Positions 8,218 through 15,834 of a DNA stretch of 64,000 nucleotides are shown one piece after another. The stretch is from Parapedobacter defluvii (GTDB lineage: Bacteria > Bacteroidota > Bacteroidia > Sphingobacteriales > Sphingobacteriaceae). Each line of letters opens with the position of its first letter. Positions within the stretch are counted from its first letter, which is position 1. A program made the translations under genes and the position numbers. The DNA is taken from positions 1 to 64,000 of the forward strand of contig NZ_BMIK01000002.1 in assembly GCF_014642075.1 (NCBI RefSeq), read 5' to 3'. The notes beneath the pieces are model-generated. The model made no database searches, had not been told where the DNA came from, and saw nothing but the letters and a program-made list of their open reading frames with translations.

Positions 8218-8556
8218 ATGAAATATCTAATCACATTATTGCTGTTGGCTTGCGGTTATATTAGTATAGCCCAAATCAAACCCTACAATGAAAGTGCCTC
8301 GTATTTTAAGCAGCCTACACAGATAGATACTACACGGGGGAATTTCTCTACCAAAGACATGTACAGGGCTTATAGACGGGCTGGCACAGGTTTTACGTCC
8401 ATGACCAAGACCCAACGGCGGTTAGAAAACAGGATTGCAAAATTTGCAAAATCCAAAGGTAAATCATTTATTGTTTTGGGAAGTCAGTTTTCTCAACCGC
8501 CATATATATTAGGTAATTACCCTAGGATGGAAATTATATTTGTACTAGTCGATTAG
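8218..8556 (+). CDS. Small secreted hypothetical protein
   Basis: A 112-residue exported protein. The start at 8218 is chosen because MKYLITLLLLACGYISIAQ forms a clean signal peptide with likely cleavage after the Gln or Ala; the upstream in-frame ATG at 8164 would add an 18-residue non-signal extension. The mature part is basic, with repeated Arg/Lys (MYRAYRRAGTGF, TQRRLENRIAKFAKSKGK), and ends in a short hydrophobic strand. No domain was recognised. It is 32 bp upstream of another small lipoprotein gene and probably in the same transcript. Confidence 0.6.
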   Translation: MKYLITLLLLACGYISIAQIKPYNESASYFKQPTQIDTTRGNFSTKDMYRAYRRAGTGFTSMTKTQRRLENRIAKFAKSKGKSFIVLGSQFSQPPYILGNYPRMEIIFVLVD

Positions 8557-8588
8557 AGCAAGTTTCGTTCTAACAATAAACAAACCAA

Positions 8589-8927
8589 ATGATTAATATT
8601 AGTCTAAGAATCATAGCATTAATCCTGTTAATAGCTTCGGTATCATGTAAAAGTCAAAAAAAAATCATGAACAGTTGGTTAGGTTCTACAAAGCAGAATC
8701 TCATAATGAATTGGGGGCCACCTGCACGGGTGGCCTCTGACGGCGGTGATGGAGAAATATTGGTATATGCAAAAGAAGAATATTTGAATTTTACTAAGCA
8801 GACTTTCCATTTTTATGATTACAAAATGTTCTATGTAAACAAAAAAGGGAAAATTTATCACTGGGTGACCCAAAGGCAGCATATTCCACCTATGCAGATT
8901 GACCTGAATGTTTATAAAAGGAATTGA
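8589..8927 (+). CDS. Small lipoprotein, BamE/SmpA-like pattern
   Basis: A 112-residue lipoprotein. The signal IIALILLIASVSC has a lipobox Cys at about residue 20. The motif WLGSTKQNLIMNWGPP followed by GGDGEILVYA resembles the short conserved stretch of SmpA/OmlA-like and related small lipoproteins, where a small domain precedes a 'W-G-x-P' turn. The resemblance is by eye only, and function is not assigned. The next gene starts 1 bp after its stop, so the two are almost certainly co-translated. Confidence 0.6.
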   Translation: MINISLRIIALILLIASVSCKSQKKIMNSWLGSTKQNLIMNWGPPARVASDGGDGEILVYAKEEYLNFTKQTFHFYDYKMFYVNKKGKIYHWVTQRQHIPPMQIDLNVYKRN

Positions 8928-8928
8928 T

Positions 8929-9327
8929 ATGAGAAGAACCCTTATTATCGCAATTCTTTTGATGCCATTCTTCATAAAGGCACAAGAGTTTTTCTTAGGA
9001 GACAAAAGAGAAATGATATCAGACGCAATGAAAAGTGGCAATACACCTTTGGTTCAAAGCGACCTCACGGATGATGGAAGATATGCATTTGACATTTATG
9101 CCCTCAACGAAAATAACCGATTGGTTTTTTATTTTGAATCAGACGATGTATGTACCTTGATTGCGCATATCATGGCAAATTCTATGCTTGTTCCTGCAAT
9201 TAGAGATCTTGGCGAGCGGTTTCGTAAATATAGTGACAACGAGTGGATAAGTCATGATTTGAGAACATTGGTTAAATTGAATGTCGGTACAGAATTTTTT
9301 ACGGTTGTTTATGAATCGGTTGACTAG
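8929..9327 (+). CDS. Secreted hypothetical protein
   Basis: A 132-residue exported protein. I placed the start at 8929, 1 bp after the previous stop, because MRRTLIIAILLMPFFIKAQ is a typical signal peptide; the frame is open further back. The mature part has a beta-strand-rich middle (RLVFYFESDDVCTLIAH) and no recognised domain. It lies inside the run of small exported proteins and overlaps nothing downstream when the next gene is read from 9374. Confidence 0.58.
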   Translation: MRRTLIIAILLMPFFIKAQEFFLGDKREMISDAMKSGNTPLVQSDLTDDGRYAFDIYALNENNRLVFYFESDDVCTLIAHIMANSMLVPAIRDLGERFRKYSDNEWISHDLRTLVKLNVGTEFFTVVYESVD

Positions 9328-9373
9328 TATAATATTTCAACCGCCAGATTATTTCTCGTACACTACAATACCG

Positions 9374-9748
9374 ATGAATAAAAATTCAGTAAAGAGTTTA
9401 GTCCTATGTATTATATCGTTGTGTATGACGGTTTCTTGTTATTCACAACGTTGTAATGACTTACCCAGTACGTTCAAGTCCTATACAGAAGCGGAAGCAA
9501 AGATAAAGAAGGCCAAGTTTGTCTATGTTGACAAAGTGGCCACGCCCAAAAGTTCTTGGATACGTGGTGCCAAATATTATAGCTGTGATGGAAAATTGGG
9601 CTTCTTTCTTTTAGTCACAAAAATGGGTCGGGAATATCTTTTCCAGAATATGCCAATCGAAGTATGGAACAAATTCAGGGTTGCAAAATCGCACGGTGAG
9701 TTTTATAATCAAAGTATTAGGAATAAATATCTTCTAAAACTTGAATGA
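9374..9748 (+). CDS. Secreted KTSC-domain protein
   Basis: A 124-residue exported protein with start ATG at 9374. Its signal ends around MTVSCYSQ, which may be a lipobox Cys. Residues from about 55 match the KTSC domain pattern: SSWIRGAKY (the Lys/Thr-Ser-Ser start), a short beta hairpin, FQNMPIEVWNKF, and the terminal AKSHGEFYNQSIRNKY. KTSC domains are small, of uncertain function, and occur alone or attached to nucleases and lysyl-tRNA-synthetase-like proteins. Its stop overlaps the next gene's start, indicating a shared transcript. The domain call is by motif only. Confidence 0.65.
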   Translation: MNKNSVKSLVLCIISLCMTVSCYSQRCNDLPSTFKSYTEAEAKIKKAKFVYVDKVATPKSSWIRGAKYYSCDGKLGFFLLVTKMGREYLFQNMPIEVWNKFRVAKSHGEFYNQSIRNKYLLKLE

Positions 9749-10365
9749 TGAAAAGTGATAGAATAATCAAATGTGTCTTGGGTATTTTTTGCTTTTGTTG
9801 CTTTAATGTCTTTGTCCAAGCTCAGAACGTCAGAGTATTACGAAGCTTTGACTCATTGCCATTAAACGAAAACAAATTCGAAGTTATCTCAATGATTGAA
9901 CGGGAGCTGCCGGAATTTAAATTTAAAAAGAAGTACGGTGCAGAAACTTTTGTTGATGGCCAGCGTGAGGCTGTAAAATATCAGGGGATAAATTATGAAA
10001 TGATCACATTGATTTTTTACAATGGGTTTCTTTACGATAAACAGCTTGATATTTTGTACTTCGACGTAAGATATAGTGATATCGCAAAAAAGGAATTTGA
10101 AAATCTCAATAAACACATTAAATCTACTCATAAAATACTAAAGCAGATGGAGTCCGTCAGCATACGGCTCGATGAACAAGATGGTCAAGGCTATTCGTAT
10201 TACACCGAGAAAAACGGAGACAAATTTGTAAAGGATGTAGGGATAATATTTAAAAGATTATTTGACGATGACGGTACTTTTGGCTATTCGATAGAATACA
10301 GCGTAGTTGATGTCTCAAAAACGGATTATGATTTAGATAACCTATCGACGCCTGGGCTGCAATAA
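9745..10365 (+). CDS. Secreted hypothetical protein
   Basis: A 206-residue exported protein with a hydrophobic signal (VLGIFCFCCFNVFVQAQ). Two adjacent ATG codons (9745 and 9748) are possible starts; the first overlaps the previous stop. The mature part is soluble, with many charged residues and a repeated YxxE/DxxG style near residues 145-190 (GYSYYTEKNG, DDDGTFGYSIEY). No family was recognised. It ends 97 bp before the HNH gene; that gap has no obvious terminator. Confidence 0.58.
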   Translation: MMKSDRIIKCVLGIFCFCCFNVFVQAQNVRVLRSFDSLPLNENKFEVISMIERELPEFKFKKKYGAETFVDGQREAVKYQGINYEMITLIFYNGFLYDKQLDILYFDVRYSDIAKKEFENLNKHIKSTHKILKQMESVSIRLDEQDGQGYSYYTEKNGDKFVKDVGIIFKRLFDDDGTFGYSIEYSVVDVSKTDYDLDNLSTPGLQ

Positions 10366-10462
10366 TAATGAAGGAAGTAAAAAAGTACTAATCAGGTAAA
10401 TAAAAACATTAGTTTGTAAATAAGATTGAACTATTTGTTCGGGGACTTTAATACGATATTTT

Positions 10463-11047
10463 ATGAAAATTAAAACCATTTTTTTCTCTTGTGTTCTCGC
10501 AATTTTCGGTTTTTCCGGGAATTATACTGTCCAAGCTCAAAAGAAAGCTCTTATCAACCCTCCCTACAACAAAACGTATAAAGTTTCAGGTACGGAGTGT
10601 TATTATGGCGAGCAATATGAATCAACGGGTAAGCCGAAAGTCAAACGAAGTGCCGCCGCAAGAAGTGAGTTTCTAAAAAGCAAGGGATATTCAAAAGTGC
10701 CAGCCGGATACAACGTTGATCACATTATACCGTTGTCTCAGGGCGGGAGGGATGTCACAAGTAATATGCAGCTGATTACTATTCAAGCTCATAAACAAAA
10801 AACGGCCTTGGAACGGAAGCGCATGAGTTCGAAAAATTATTATTCAACACCCAAATCTAGTGCGAAGACTTATAATATGCCGACATATAATTGTTCGGCA
10901 CCGAAACAACCAATATTTATAAAACTCAGACAAACTACTATAAATCAAAAACTCCATCAAAAGGATTGTACAAAATACCGTCATATAATTACACGGCGCC
11001 AAAAACTTCGACCAAAAACTATAAGGTGTCATCATATAGAACTTTGA
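10463..11047 (+). CDS. Secreted HNH endonuclease, C-terminal tail frameshifted
   Basis: A 194-residue exported protein. The signal (about residues 1-26, ending VQAQ) is followed by an HNH nuclease domain: DHIIPLSQGGRD (D86-H87), N101 and H110 are the metal-binding and catalytic set. HNH enzymes cut DNA with a beta-beta-alpha metal finger. After about residue 145 the reading frame changes character. From about 10,903 another frame continues the Tyr/Thr/Lys-rich repeats (YKxPSYNYTAPK, YKVSSY) to a stop at 11,082. An extra base near 10,900-10,906 would explain this. The HNH core itself is intact. It may act outside the cytoplasm, on imported or extracellular DNA. Confidence 0.72.
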   Translation: MKIKTIFFSCVLAIFGFSGNYTVQAQKKALINPPYNKTYKVSGTECYYGEQYESTGKPKVKRSAAARSEFLKSKGYSKVPAGYNVDHIIPLSQGGRDVTSNMQLITIQAHKQKTALERKRMSSKNYYSTPKSSAKTYNMPTYNCSAPKQPIFIKLRQTTINQKLHQKDCTKYRHIITRRQKLRPKTIRCHHIEL

Positions 11048-11078
11048 CTCCTAAAACTAAAACATATAAAGTCAAATA

Positions 11079-11408
11079 TTAGTTTTGGAAGAGCTTAATA
11101 TATCGATCTGTCAATGCGTGGCCGCTTTCAGTTAAATAAAATCGAAAGGGTTTTCCTTTAACTCCATTGCCAAAAGACCATAATATCCCATTTAAAATGA
11201 GGGTCTTGATAGTATTTTTTGTCTGGTTGATATTGGTATGCAGCAAATTTCGGCTTAATTCGGTAACGGTAATACCAGACTTACCATAGGCATACAACAT
11301 CACCTCGATGGCATTCCTGCCAAGCGGTAAGTATTCTATCCTGTAGAGCGCTATAGCTCGTCTGTGAGCCACTAAAATATCAGAAAGGGTATGTGCGTCT
11401 ATTTTCAT
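11079..11408 (-). CDS. Small winged-helix transcriptional regulator (MarR-like)
   Basis: A 109-residue protein with a winged-helix fold by eye. The helix EVMLYAYGKSGITVTEL and recognition helix TNINQTKNTIKTLI are followed by a wing (GILWSFGNGVKGKPFRFYLT) and a final dimerisation-like helix. Similar one-domain regulators occur in Bacteroidota mobile elements. It is transcribed towards the HNH gene (convergent) and lies 13 bp downstream of another minus-strand small gene. Target unknown. Confidence 0.6.
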   Translation of the reverse strand: MKIDAHTLSDILVAHRRAIALYRIEYLPLGRNAIEVMLYAYGKSGITVTELSRNLLHTNINQTKNTIKTLILNGILWSFGNGVKGKPFRFYLTESGHALTDRYIKLFQN

Positions 11409-11421
11409 TATGCGGACGGCT

Positions 11422-11604
11422 TTAGCGTTGCGATGAATCAGGTGTGTTCCGGTCAGGAACGTTGGGATAATGGTCTTGGGAATTATACTTCATTCTTTCC
11501 AATACAGCTTTTAAATCAAGCGGCCGTCTCCGCTGTTCTTCCCTCGATTTCATCACGAGATCGAAGTTTCTCTTGTGTGCTTCCGTCGTAAATTTGATTT
11601 TCAT
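11422..11604 (-). CDS. Small basic hypothetical protein
   Basis: A 60-residue, highly charged cytoplasmic protein; ATG at 11604 starts MKIKFTTEAHKRNFDLV. It is helical and rich in Lys/Arg/Glu (KSREEQRRRPLDLKAVLERM) with no membrane segment. It precedes the winged-helix gene with a 13-bp gap and is probably co-transcribed with it. Small proteins of this style often accompany regulators in Bacteroidota elements. No function assigned. Confidence 0.45.
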   Translation of the reverse strand: MKIKFTTEAHKRNFDLVMKSREEQRRRPLDLKAVLERMKYNSQDHYPNVPDRNTPDSSQR

Positions 11605-12071
11605 ATACAAAGGTATCTATAAAGGCTTACCCGCCAATAACCACCCCCAAACTTTTCAATTTAAGAATCGTTTTTAAGCGATGGGGGGGAGCGATTGCCG
11701 GAAATATTTTGCACAAAGATACGGAATAGCAAGCAACAGCAAGCCGTGCAATGGTGCGAAACAACTCGTAACAATTTCGGAAACAAAAGGATGAAAGGGG
11801 ACTAAGCCACGTCCTACAGAGCCGTAGTACTATTAATACCCCAATAATATTTCCAAAACATCGCTGACAATATCAAAAACATCGACTTAACATTGCAGTG
11901 ATTAATATTGGAAGTAAGGGTAAAAACAAAACCCTACCATATATAGCAGGGCCTTGTTAGCGTTTAATCCTATTCAGTAGGACATGGCAAATATACGGAT
12001 TATAGTTTAGCCCGTTTTTAGATAAAAAGTGTCACACTTTTTGACACACTTTTTTAAAGTGTCTGAAAACA
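11605..12071. other. 467-bp non-coding stretch at the island's right edge
   Basis: No protein-coding region is supported here. It holds small inverted repeats: AACAAAACCCT with AGGGCCTTGTT (around 11,929-11,963, over the ATATAT loop), CTACAGAGCCGTAG near 11,815, and GTGTCA with TGACAC around 12,028-12,047. The promoter of the minus-strand gene at 11604 should lie near the left end. I saw no copy of the adjacent tRNA 3' end here, so an attachment site is not demonstrated. Confidence 0.5.
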
Positions 12072-12110
12072 AAGAAGCTAACACATTCATTAAAAATATG
12101 TTAGCTTCTT
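12072..12110 (-). terminator. Terminator hairpin downstream of tRNA-Leu
   Basis: AAGAAGCTAACA (12072-12083) and TGTTAGCTTCTT (12099-12110) are perfect 12-bp arms around a 15-base loop. It lies 17 bp past the tRNA 3' end in the minus direction and is followed there by TTTGTTTTC. A rho-independent terminator for the tRNA is the simplest reading. Confidence 0.75.
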
Positions 12111-12127
12111 AATACAACTCTTGGTTG

Positions 12128-12209
12128 TACCCAGGGCCGGGATCGAACCGGCATGGGTCGCCCCACTGGTGTTTGAGACCAGCGCGTCTACCTATTCCGC
12201 CACCTGGGC
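12128..12209 (-). tRNA. tRNA-Leu (anticodon CAA)
   Basis: Read on the minus strand it starts GCCCAGGTGGCGGAAT and folds as a class II tRNA. The acceptor stem GCCCAGG pairs with CCTGGGT (G-U at the first pair). The anticodon stem CTGGT/ACCAG encloses the loop CTCAAAC, giving anticodon CAA. A variable arm follows, and the T-arm is CCGGTTCGATCCCGG. The discriminator is A and CCA is not encoded. It decodes UUG leucine. It borders the accessory island on its left; tRNA genes are common integration targets. Confidence 0.93.
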
Positions 12210-12409
12210 ATATTTGAAAGTACAATCCCCTATTTCGGGGATGCAAATGTATCTATTAATCCGTATTTCGCAAAATGTTTTTCAATTTTCCTTTTGTCAC
12301 AATTCCCCCTCGTAATTGGCTCATCTTCCCATTTACTCCTACCGCGCCGTATGCTACCTTTGTTTATCATTAAGTGAAAAGTATTAGTTAATTACGTAAA
12401 ACATTCGTT

Positions 12410-12832
12410 ATGAAGCTCAATCCGTATTTAAATTTCGATGGAAACGCAGAGGAGGCGTTTCGCTTTTATCAATCCGTTTTTGGTGGTGAGTTGTTTGTGC
12501 AGCGGATGCGCGACACGCCTGGTTTCGAAAATGTGCCGGAAGATGAGAAAGACCGTGCGATGCATGTGTCGATTCCGGTTGGAGATGGCCAAACGCTCAT
12601 GGCATCGGATTGTGTGCCATCCGCCGGGCATGTCTTGAAGGTGGGGAACAACAATTACATATCCATTACACCCGACAGCCGGGAAGAGGCCGACAGGCTG
12701 TTCAACGAACTATCTGCAGGAGGCACCGTTGAAATGCCCATGGAAGATCAGTTTTGGGGTGAATATTTCGGCTCATTTGAAGATAAATTCGGTGTATATT
12801 GGATGATTAACTTCCCAAGCAATTCGAAATAA
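12410..12832 (+). CDS. VOC-superfamily protein, PhnB-like
   Basis: A 140-residue protein of the vicinal oxygen chelate fold, PhnB/3-demethylubiquinone methyltransferase-like branch. Visible markers are the start LNPYLNFDGNAEEAFRFY, the FGG turn, MHVSIPVGDGQTLMASD, and the ending GEYFGSFEDKFGVYWMINF. The family forms dimers with paired beta-alpha-beta-beta-beta units; many members have no known substrate. A -7-type box TACCTTTG lies at 12355-12362, 47 bp before the start. It converges on the metal-transport operon with a 10-bp gap. Its enzymatic role is not assigned. Confidence 0.88.
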   Translation: MKLNPYLNFDGNAEEAFRFYQSVFGGELFVQRMRDTPGFENVPEDEKDRAMHVSIPVGDGQTLMASDCVPSAGHVLKVGNNNYISITPDSREEADRLFNELSAGGTVEMPMEDQFWGEYFGSFEDKFGVYWMINFPSNSK

Positions 12833-12842
12833 CCGATTGTGT

Positions 12843-13736
12843 CTACCCCGCTGCTTGCCCGGCAGGGGGTAGGCCTTCGCTCATCCGGGCCTTATTCATG
12901 TTGCGTGCACGTTGGTATCCAAAGGCCGCCGCAAAACACACACCCGTGATCACCGCCATGCATCCAGCAATGGATGCATTGAGCCAATAGGCCATCCAAT
13001 AGCCCGCAAATGAAATGAATACGCCCAATACCACCGTGATGGCCAACATGTGCTTCAACTCATGGGTCAAAAGGTAGGCGGTGGCAGGCGGACCGATGAG
13101 GAAGGCGATCACCAATATCGCGCCGACGGACTCGAAGGAACTGACCGTGGTGAGCGATACAGCAGCCATTAACAGGTAGTGCCACAATGCCGTTGAGATG
13201 CCGAGTGCAGACGCAAAGGCGGGATCAAAAGATGTCAACTTCAGTTCCTTGTATCCCAGCTTAATGAACAAAACTACAATAAGCAGCACCGCTGCAAGAA
13301 TGTATACAGGCCGCGGCCCCAAGATCGTCCCATTTGCTGTTACCCATAAATCAATGGGTACGTATGCTATTTCTCCATACAATACACAATCCTGATCGAG
13401 ATCCACCTTTCCCGCGAAGACGCTGATCAGGATAATTCCGATGGCAAAAAGAAACGTAAAGGTTACGCCGATGGCGGCGTCTGTCTGTAGGTTCGCCCTT
13501 CGGTGGAAATATTCAATGAGAAATGTAGCCAGTAATCCCGTAGCGCCTGCACCCAATAACATGGGAAGCGTTTCCCGGCTTCCGCTGAGTAAAAAGGCAA
13601 TGACAATACCCGGCAAGACGGCATGGCTGATTGCGTCACCCACCATGCTCATTTTCCGGAGAATGAGGAAGCATCCCAGCAATCCGCAGGTGATGGCAAC
13701 CAAAGCTCCTGTTAATATGATCCAAAAAGCTATCAT
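12843..13736 (-). CDS. Metal ABC transporter permease (second permease)
   Basis: A 297-residue inner-membrane permease of the ABC-3 family (ZnuB/MntC/TroD type), with eight or nine hydrophobic segments. Typical features are the N-terminal LLGCFLILRKMSMVGDAISHAVLPGI and the SFESVGAILVIAFLIGPPATAYLL coupling region. It would move Mn2+, Fe2+ or Zn2+ with its partner. It is the last gene of a four-gene operon, 6 bp after the permease-regulator fusion gene; two non-identical permeases probably form a heterodimer. The order matches the chlamydial ytgABCD operon. The metal cannot be decided by eye. Confidence 0.9.
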   Translation of the reverse strand: MIAFWIILTGALVAITCGLLGCFLILRKMSMVGDAISHAVLPGIVIAFLLSGSRETLPMLLGAGATGLLATFLIEYFHRRANLQTDAAIGVTFTFLFAIGIILISVFAGKVDLDQDCVLYGEIAYVPIDLWVTANGTILGPRPVYILAAVLLIVVLFIKLGYKELKLTSFDPAFASALGISTALWHYLLMAAVSLTTVSSFESVGAILVIAFLIGPPATAYLLTHELKHMLAITVVLGVFISFAGYWMAYWLNASIAGCMAVITGVCFAAAFGYQRARNMNKARMSEGLPPAGQAAG

Positions 13737-13742
13737 TTGATA

Positions 13743-15032
13743 TTAAATTTTCGGTATCTCTGTATCGTGGGGATCCCTTTCGGGATACCCCAACTGATGT
13801 TCGAGTTCACGCTCCAGTTCCGGGGTAATGATGTGTTCGATGGTTTCTGCATCGTCGTGTACATGATCCGCGGCAATATCCATGTATTGCGTCAGATACA
13901 GCTCCCACAGCCGGTGCAACCGGACCACCCTTGCGGCCTTTCGATAGCCGGCATCCGTCAGCGCCCATTGGTGCCCCTTGGTTTCCAGCAATTGCCTGGA
14001 TACCAAACGGCGCAATGTGGTTTTGAGTAATGTTTCATTTACCTCGCGCGTACGGGTCAACTCCGTTAAATCCCTCCCTCCGTTGAAATGGCTGTTCTGT
14101 TCGCCCAAATGATAAAACATCTTTAGCGTATTTTCTTCAGCAATGATCCGCTGGTTTTTGCGTTGGGTATATAACTTCGGGACAATCCCCTTTTTGGGTG
14201 CAAAAAAGAAGGATAAAAAAGCAATCACCGACGACACGACCACCATCCACGGGCCTGTGGGCATCGCGGGGGCCGTATAGGAAATGTAGGCACCCGCCAG
14301 TCCGGCGAATACCCCGAATGCTACGGCGATGGCAACCATCCGGCGGATGTTATCCGTCCAATACCGCGCGGCGGCGGCAGGGGTGACCAGCATCGCGGCC
14401 ATCAGAACCACGCCCACTGCGGTAATGCCTGTAACTACCGCCAATACCGTCAGGCTGGTAAGCAATAGGTCAAGTTTGCGTACGGGATAGCCCAATGCCT
14501 CGGCATAAGGCCGGTCGAAAGCAACCAACGCAAAGGCCTTGAAGAATAACCCCACGGCTATCAGCAGCACCGCCGCCAGCACACTGAAGATAACCAAATC
14601 TGTGCCGATCAGGGTGGCCGCCTTGCCAAAGATGAAATGATCTAGGCCACTCTGCGCCGCATTGCCGGATTGTTGGATGTACGTCATCATCACCATGCCG
14701 GCACCGAAAAATACGGAAAGCACCAATCCAATGGCAGCATCCTTTTTTAGCTTGGATTTGGCGGCAATGTAATCGATCGTAACCAGTGCCAGCCATCCGG
14801 TGATGAATGCACCGACAAGCATCAGTGCGGTGTTTTTGCTTCCTGAAAACAGGAAAGCCGCACAGATGCCCGGCAAGACCGAGTGCGACACCGCATCGCC
14901 TACGAGCGCTTTCTTTTGCAGCAGAATAAAGGCGCCTACCATCGCTGCACTGGCCGATAGTAGGACGTTGCCCAGTACGACATACCGCACATTGGGGTCT
15001 GCAAATGAGAAGAAGTCGATAAAATGCTGCAT
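13743..15032 (-). CDS. Metal ABC permease fused to a DtxR/MntR-type regulator domain
   Basis: A 429-residue fusion. Residues 1 to about 285 form an ABC-3 permease (LQKKALVGDAVSHSVLPGIC near the N-terminus, then membrane helices). From about residue 300 there is a soluble DtxR-like part: a winged helix (LTELTRTREVNETLLKTTLR, recognition region) followed by the dimerisation segment (LHRLWELYLTQYMDIAADHVHDDAE) with His/Asp/Glu metal-ligand candidates. The same arrangement is known from chlamydial YtgCR, whose regulator domain is cleaved off and represses its own operon. The C-terminal SH3-like domain of full DtxR proteins is absent. Autoregulation through the operator at 16773-16786 is inferred. 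Confidence 0.88.
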   Translation of the reverse strand: MQHFIDFFSFADPNVRYVVLGNVLLSASAAMVGAFILLQKKALVGDAVSHSVLPGICAAFLFSGSKNTALMLVGAFITGWLALVTIDYIAAKSKLKKDAAIGLVLSVFFGAGMVMMTYIQQSGNAAQSGLDHFIFGKAATLIGTDLVIFSVLAAVLLIAVGLFFKAFALVAFDRPYAEALGYPVRKLDLLLTSLTVLAVVTGITAVGVVLMAAMLVTPAAAARYWTDNIRRMVAIAVAFGVFAGLAGAYISYTAPAMPTGPWMVVVSSVIAFLSFFFAPKKGIVPKLYTQRKNQRIIAEENTLKMFYHLGEQNSHFNGGRDLTELTRTREVNETLLKTTLRRLVSRQLLETKGHQWALTDAGYRKAARVVRLHRLWELYLTQYMDIAADHVHDDAETIEHIITPELERELEHQLGYPERDPHDTEIPKI

Positions 15033-15045
15033 AATTTCCTCCCGA

Positions 15046-15834
15046 TTAACTTTCCCGGCTGGGAAACGCCCGCTTTTCCATCACGTCTCCCACCTGCGAC
15101 AGCAGACTGAGCCGCCCTCCGTATGCCTGTTGCACCATTTCTTCGGTAAATACCTGTTCGGTGGGCCCTGCGGCTACCAGGTGCATGTTGAGCAGGATGA
15201 TCCAGTCAAAGTAGGTCCGTGCCGACTGAAGGTCGTGGTGTACGACCACGATGGTCTTGCCGGTCCCTGCCATCTCCCGCAATAATCCGATGATCGCTTG
15301 TTCGGTAGCGGCATCTACCCCTGCAAAGGGTTCGTCCATGAAATAAATGTCTGCCTCCTGCGCCAGCGCACGCGCCAGAAACACCCGTTGCTGTTGTCCG
15401 CCCGACAATTGCGAAATCTGGCGCTTGGCAAAAGGTGACATCCCCACCTTATCCAGGCAATCGAGGGCAATTGATCGGTCGCGCGTGCCGGTATTGCGTA
15501 GCAGCCCTACTTTGCCATAGCGCCCCATCAACACGACATCCAATACAGAAACGGGAAAATCCCAGTCGACCGATTCGCGCTGCGGTACATAGCTGACACG
15601 GTTCCTGACCTCTTCCAGGGGATGCCCGAACAGTTTGACAAAACCGCTTGAGGGCGGAATTAGTCCCATAATGGTTTTTAGCAGTGTGGATTTGCCGGCC
15701 CCATTTGGTCCGACAATACCGGCAATACAGCCCGATGGAAGTGTAAAATCGATTCCCCAAAGTACAGGTTTCCGTGAATAGCTCACGGTAAGGTCATGTA
15801 CTTCCAAAATTGGTTCTTGTGTGTGTATAATCAT
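15046..15834 (-). CDS. Metal ABC transporter ATP-binding protein
   Basis: A 262-residue ABC ATPase. Walker A is GPNGAGKST (about residues 42-50), the Q-loop is in YVPQRESVDWDFPVSV, the signature is QLSGGQQQRVFLARAL and Walker B is IYFMDEPFAG; the H-loop His is in VVVHHDL. The sequence fits the MntB/ZnuC/TroB branch that pairs with ABC-3 permeases. Its ATG overlaps the stop of the binding-protein gene by 4 bp (15831-15834), and the permease fusion follows after 13 bp. It drives import of Mn2+, Fe2+ or Zn2+ from the periplasm. Confidence 0.92.
   Translation of the reverse strand: MIIHTQEPILEVHDLTVSYSRKPVLWGIDFTLPSGCIAGIVGPNGAGKSTLLKTIMGLIPPSSGFVKLFGHPLEEVRNRVSYVPQRESVDWDFPVSVLDVVLMGRYGKVGLLRNTGTRDRSIALDCLDKVGMSPFAKRQISQLSGGQQQRVFLARALAQEADIYFMDEPFAGVDAATEQAIIGLLREMAGTGKTIVVVHHDLQSARTYFDWIILLNMHLVAAGPTEQVFTEEMVQQAYGGRLSLLSQVGDVMEKRAFPSRES

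Noticed and set aside
12128-12209. A proven attL/attR pair at the tRNA
   Set aside because: No duplicate of the tRNA 3' end was found elsewhere in the window, so only proximity supports an integration site.
12121-12315. A 64-residue plus-strand frame across the tRNA
   Set aside because: It lies antisense to a confidently folded tRNA-Leu and has no other support.
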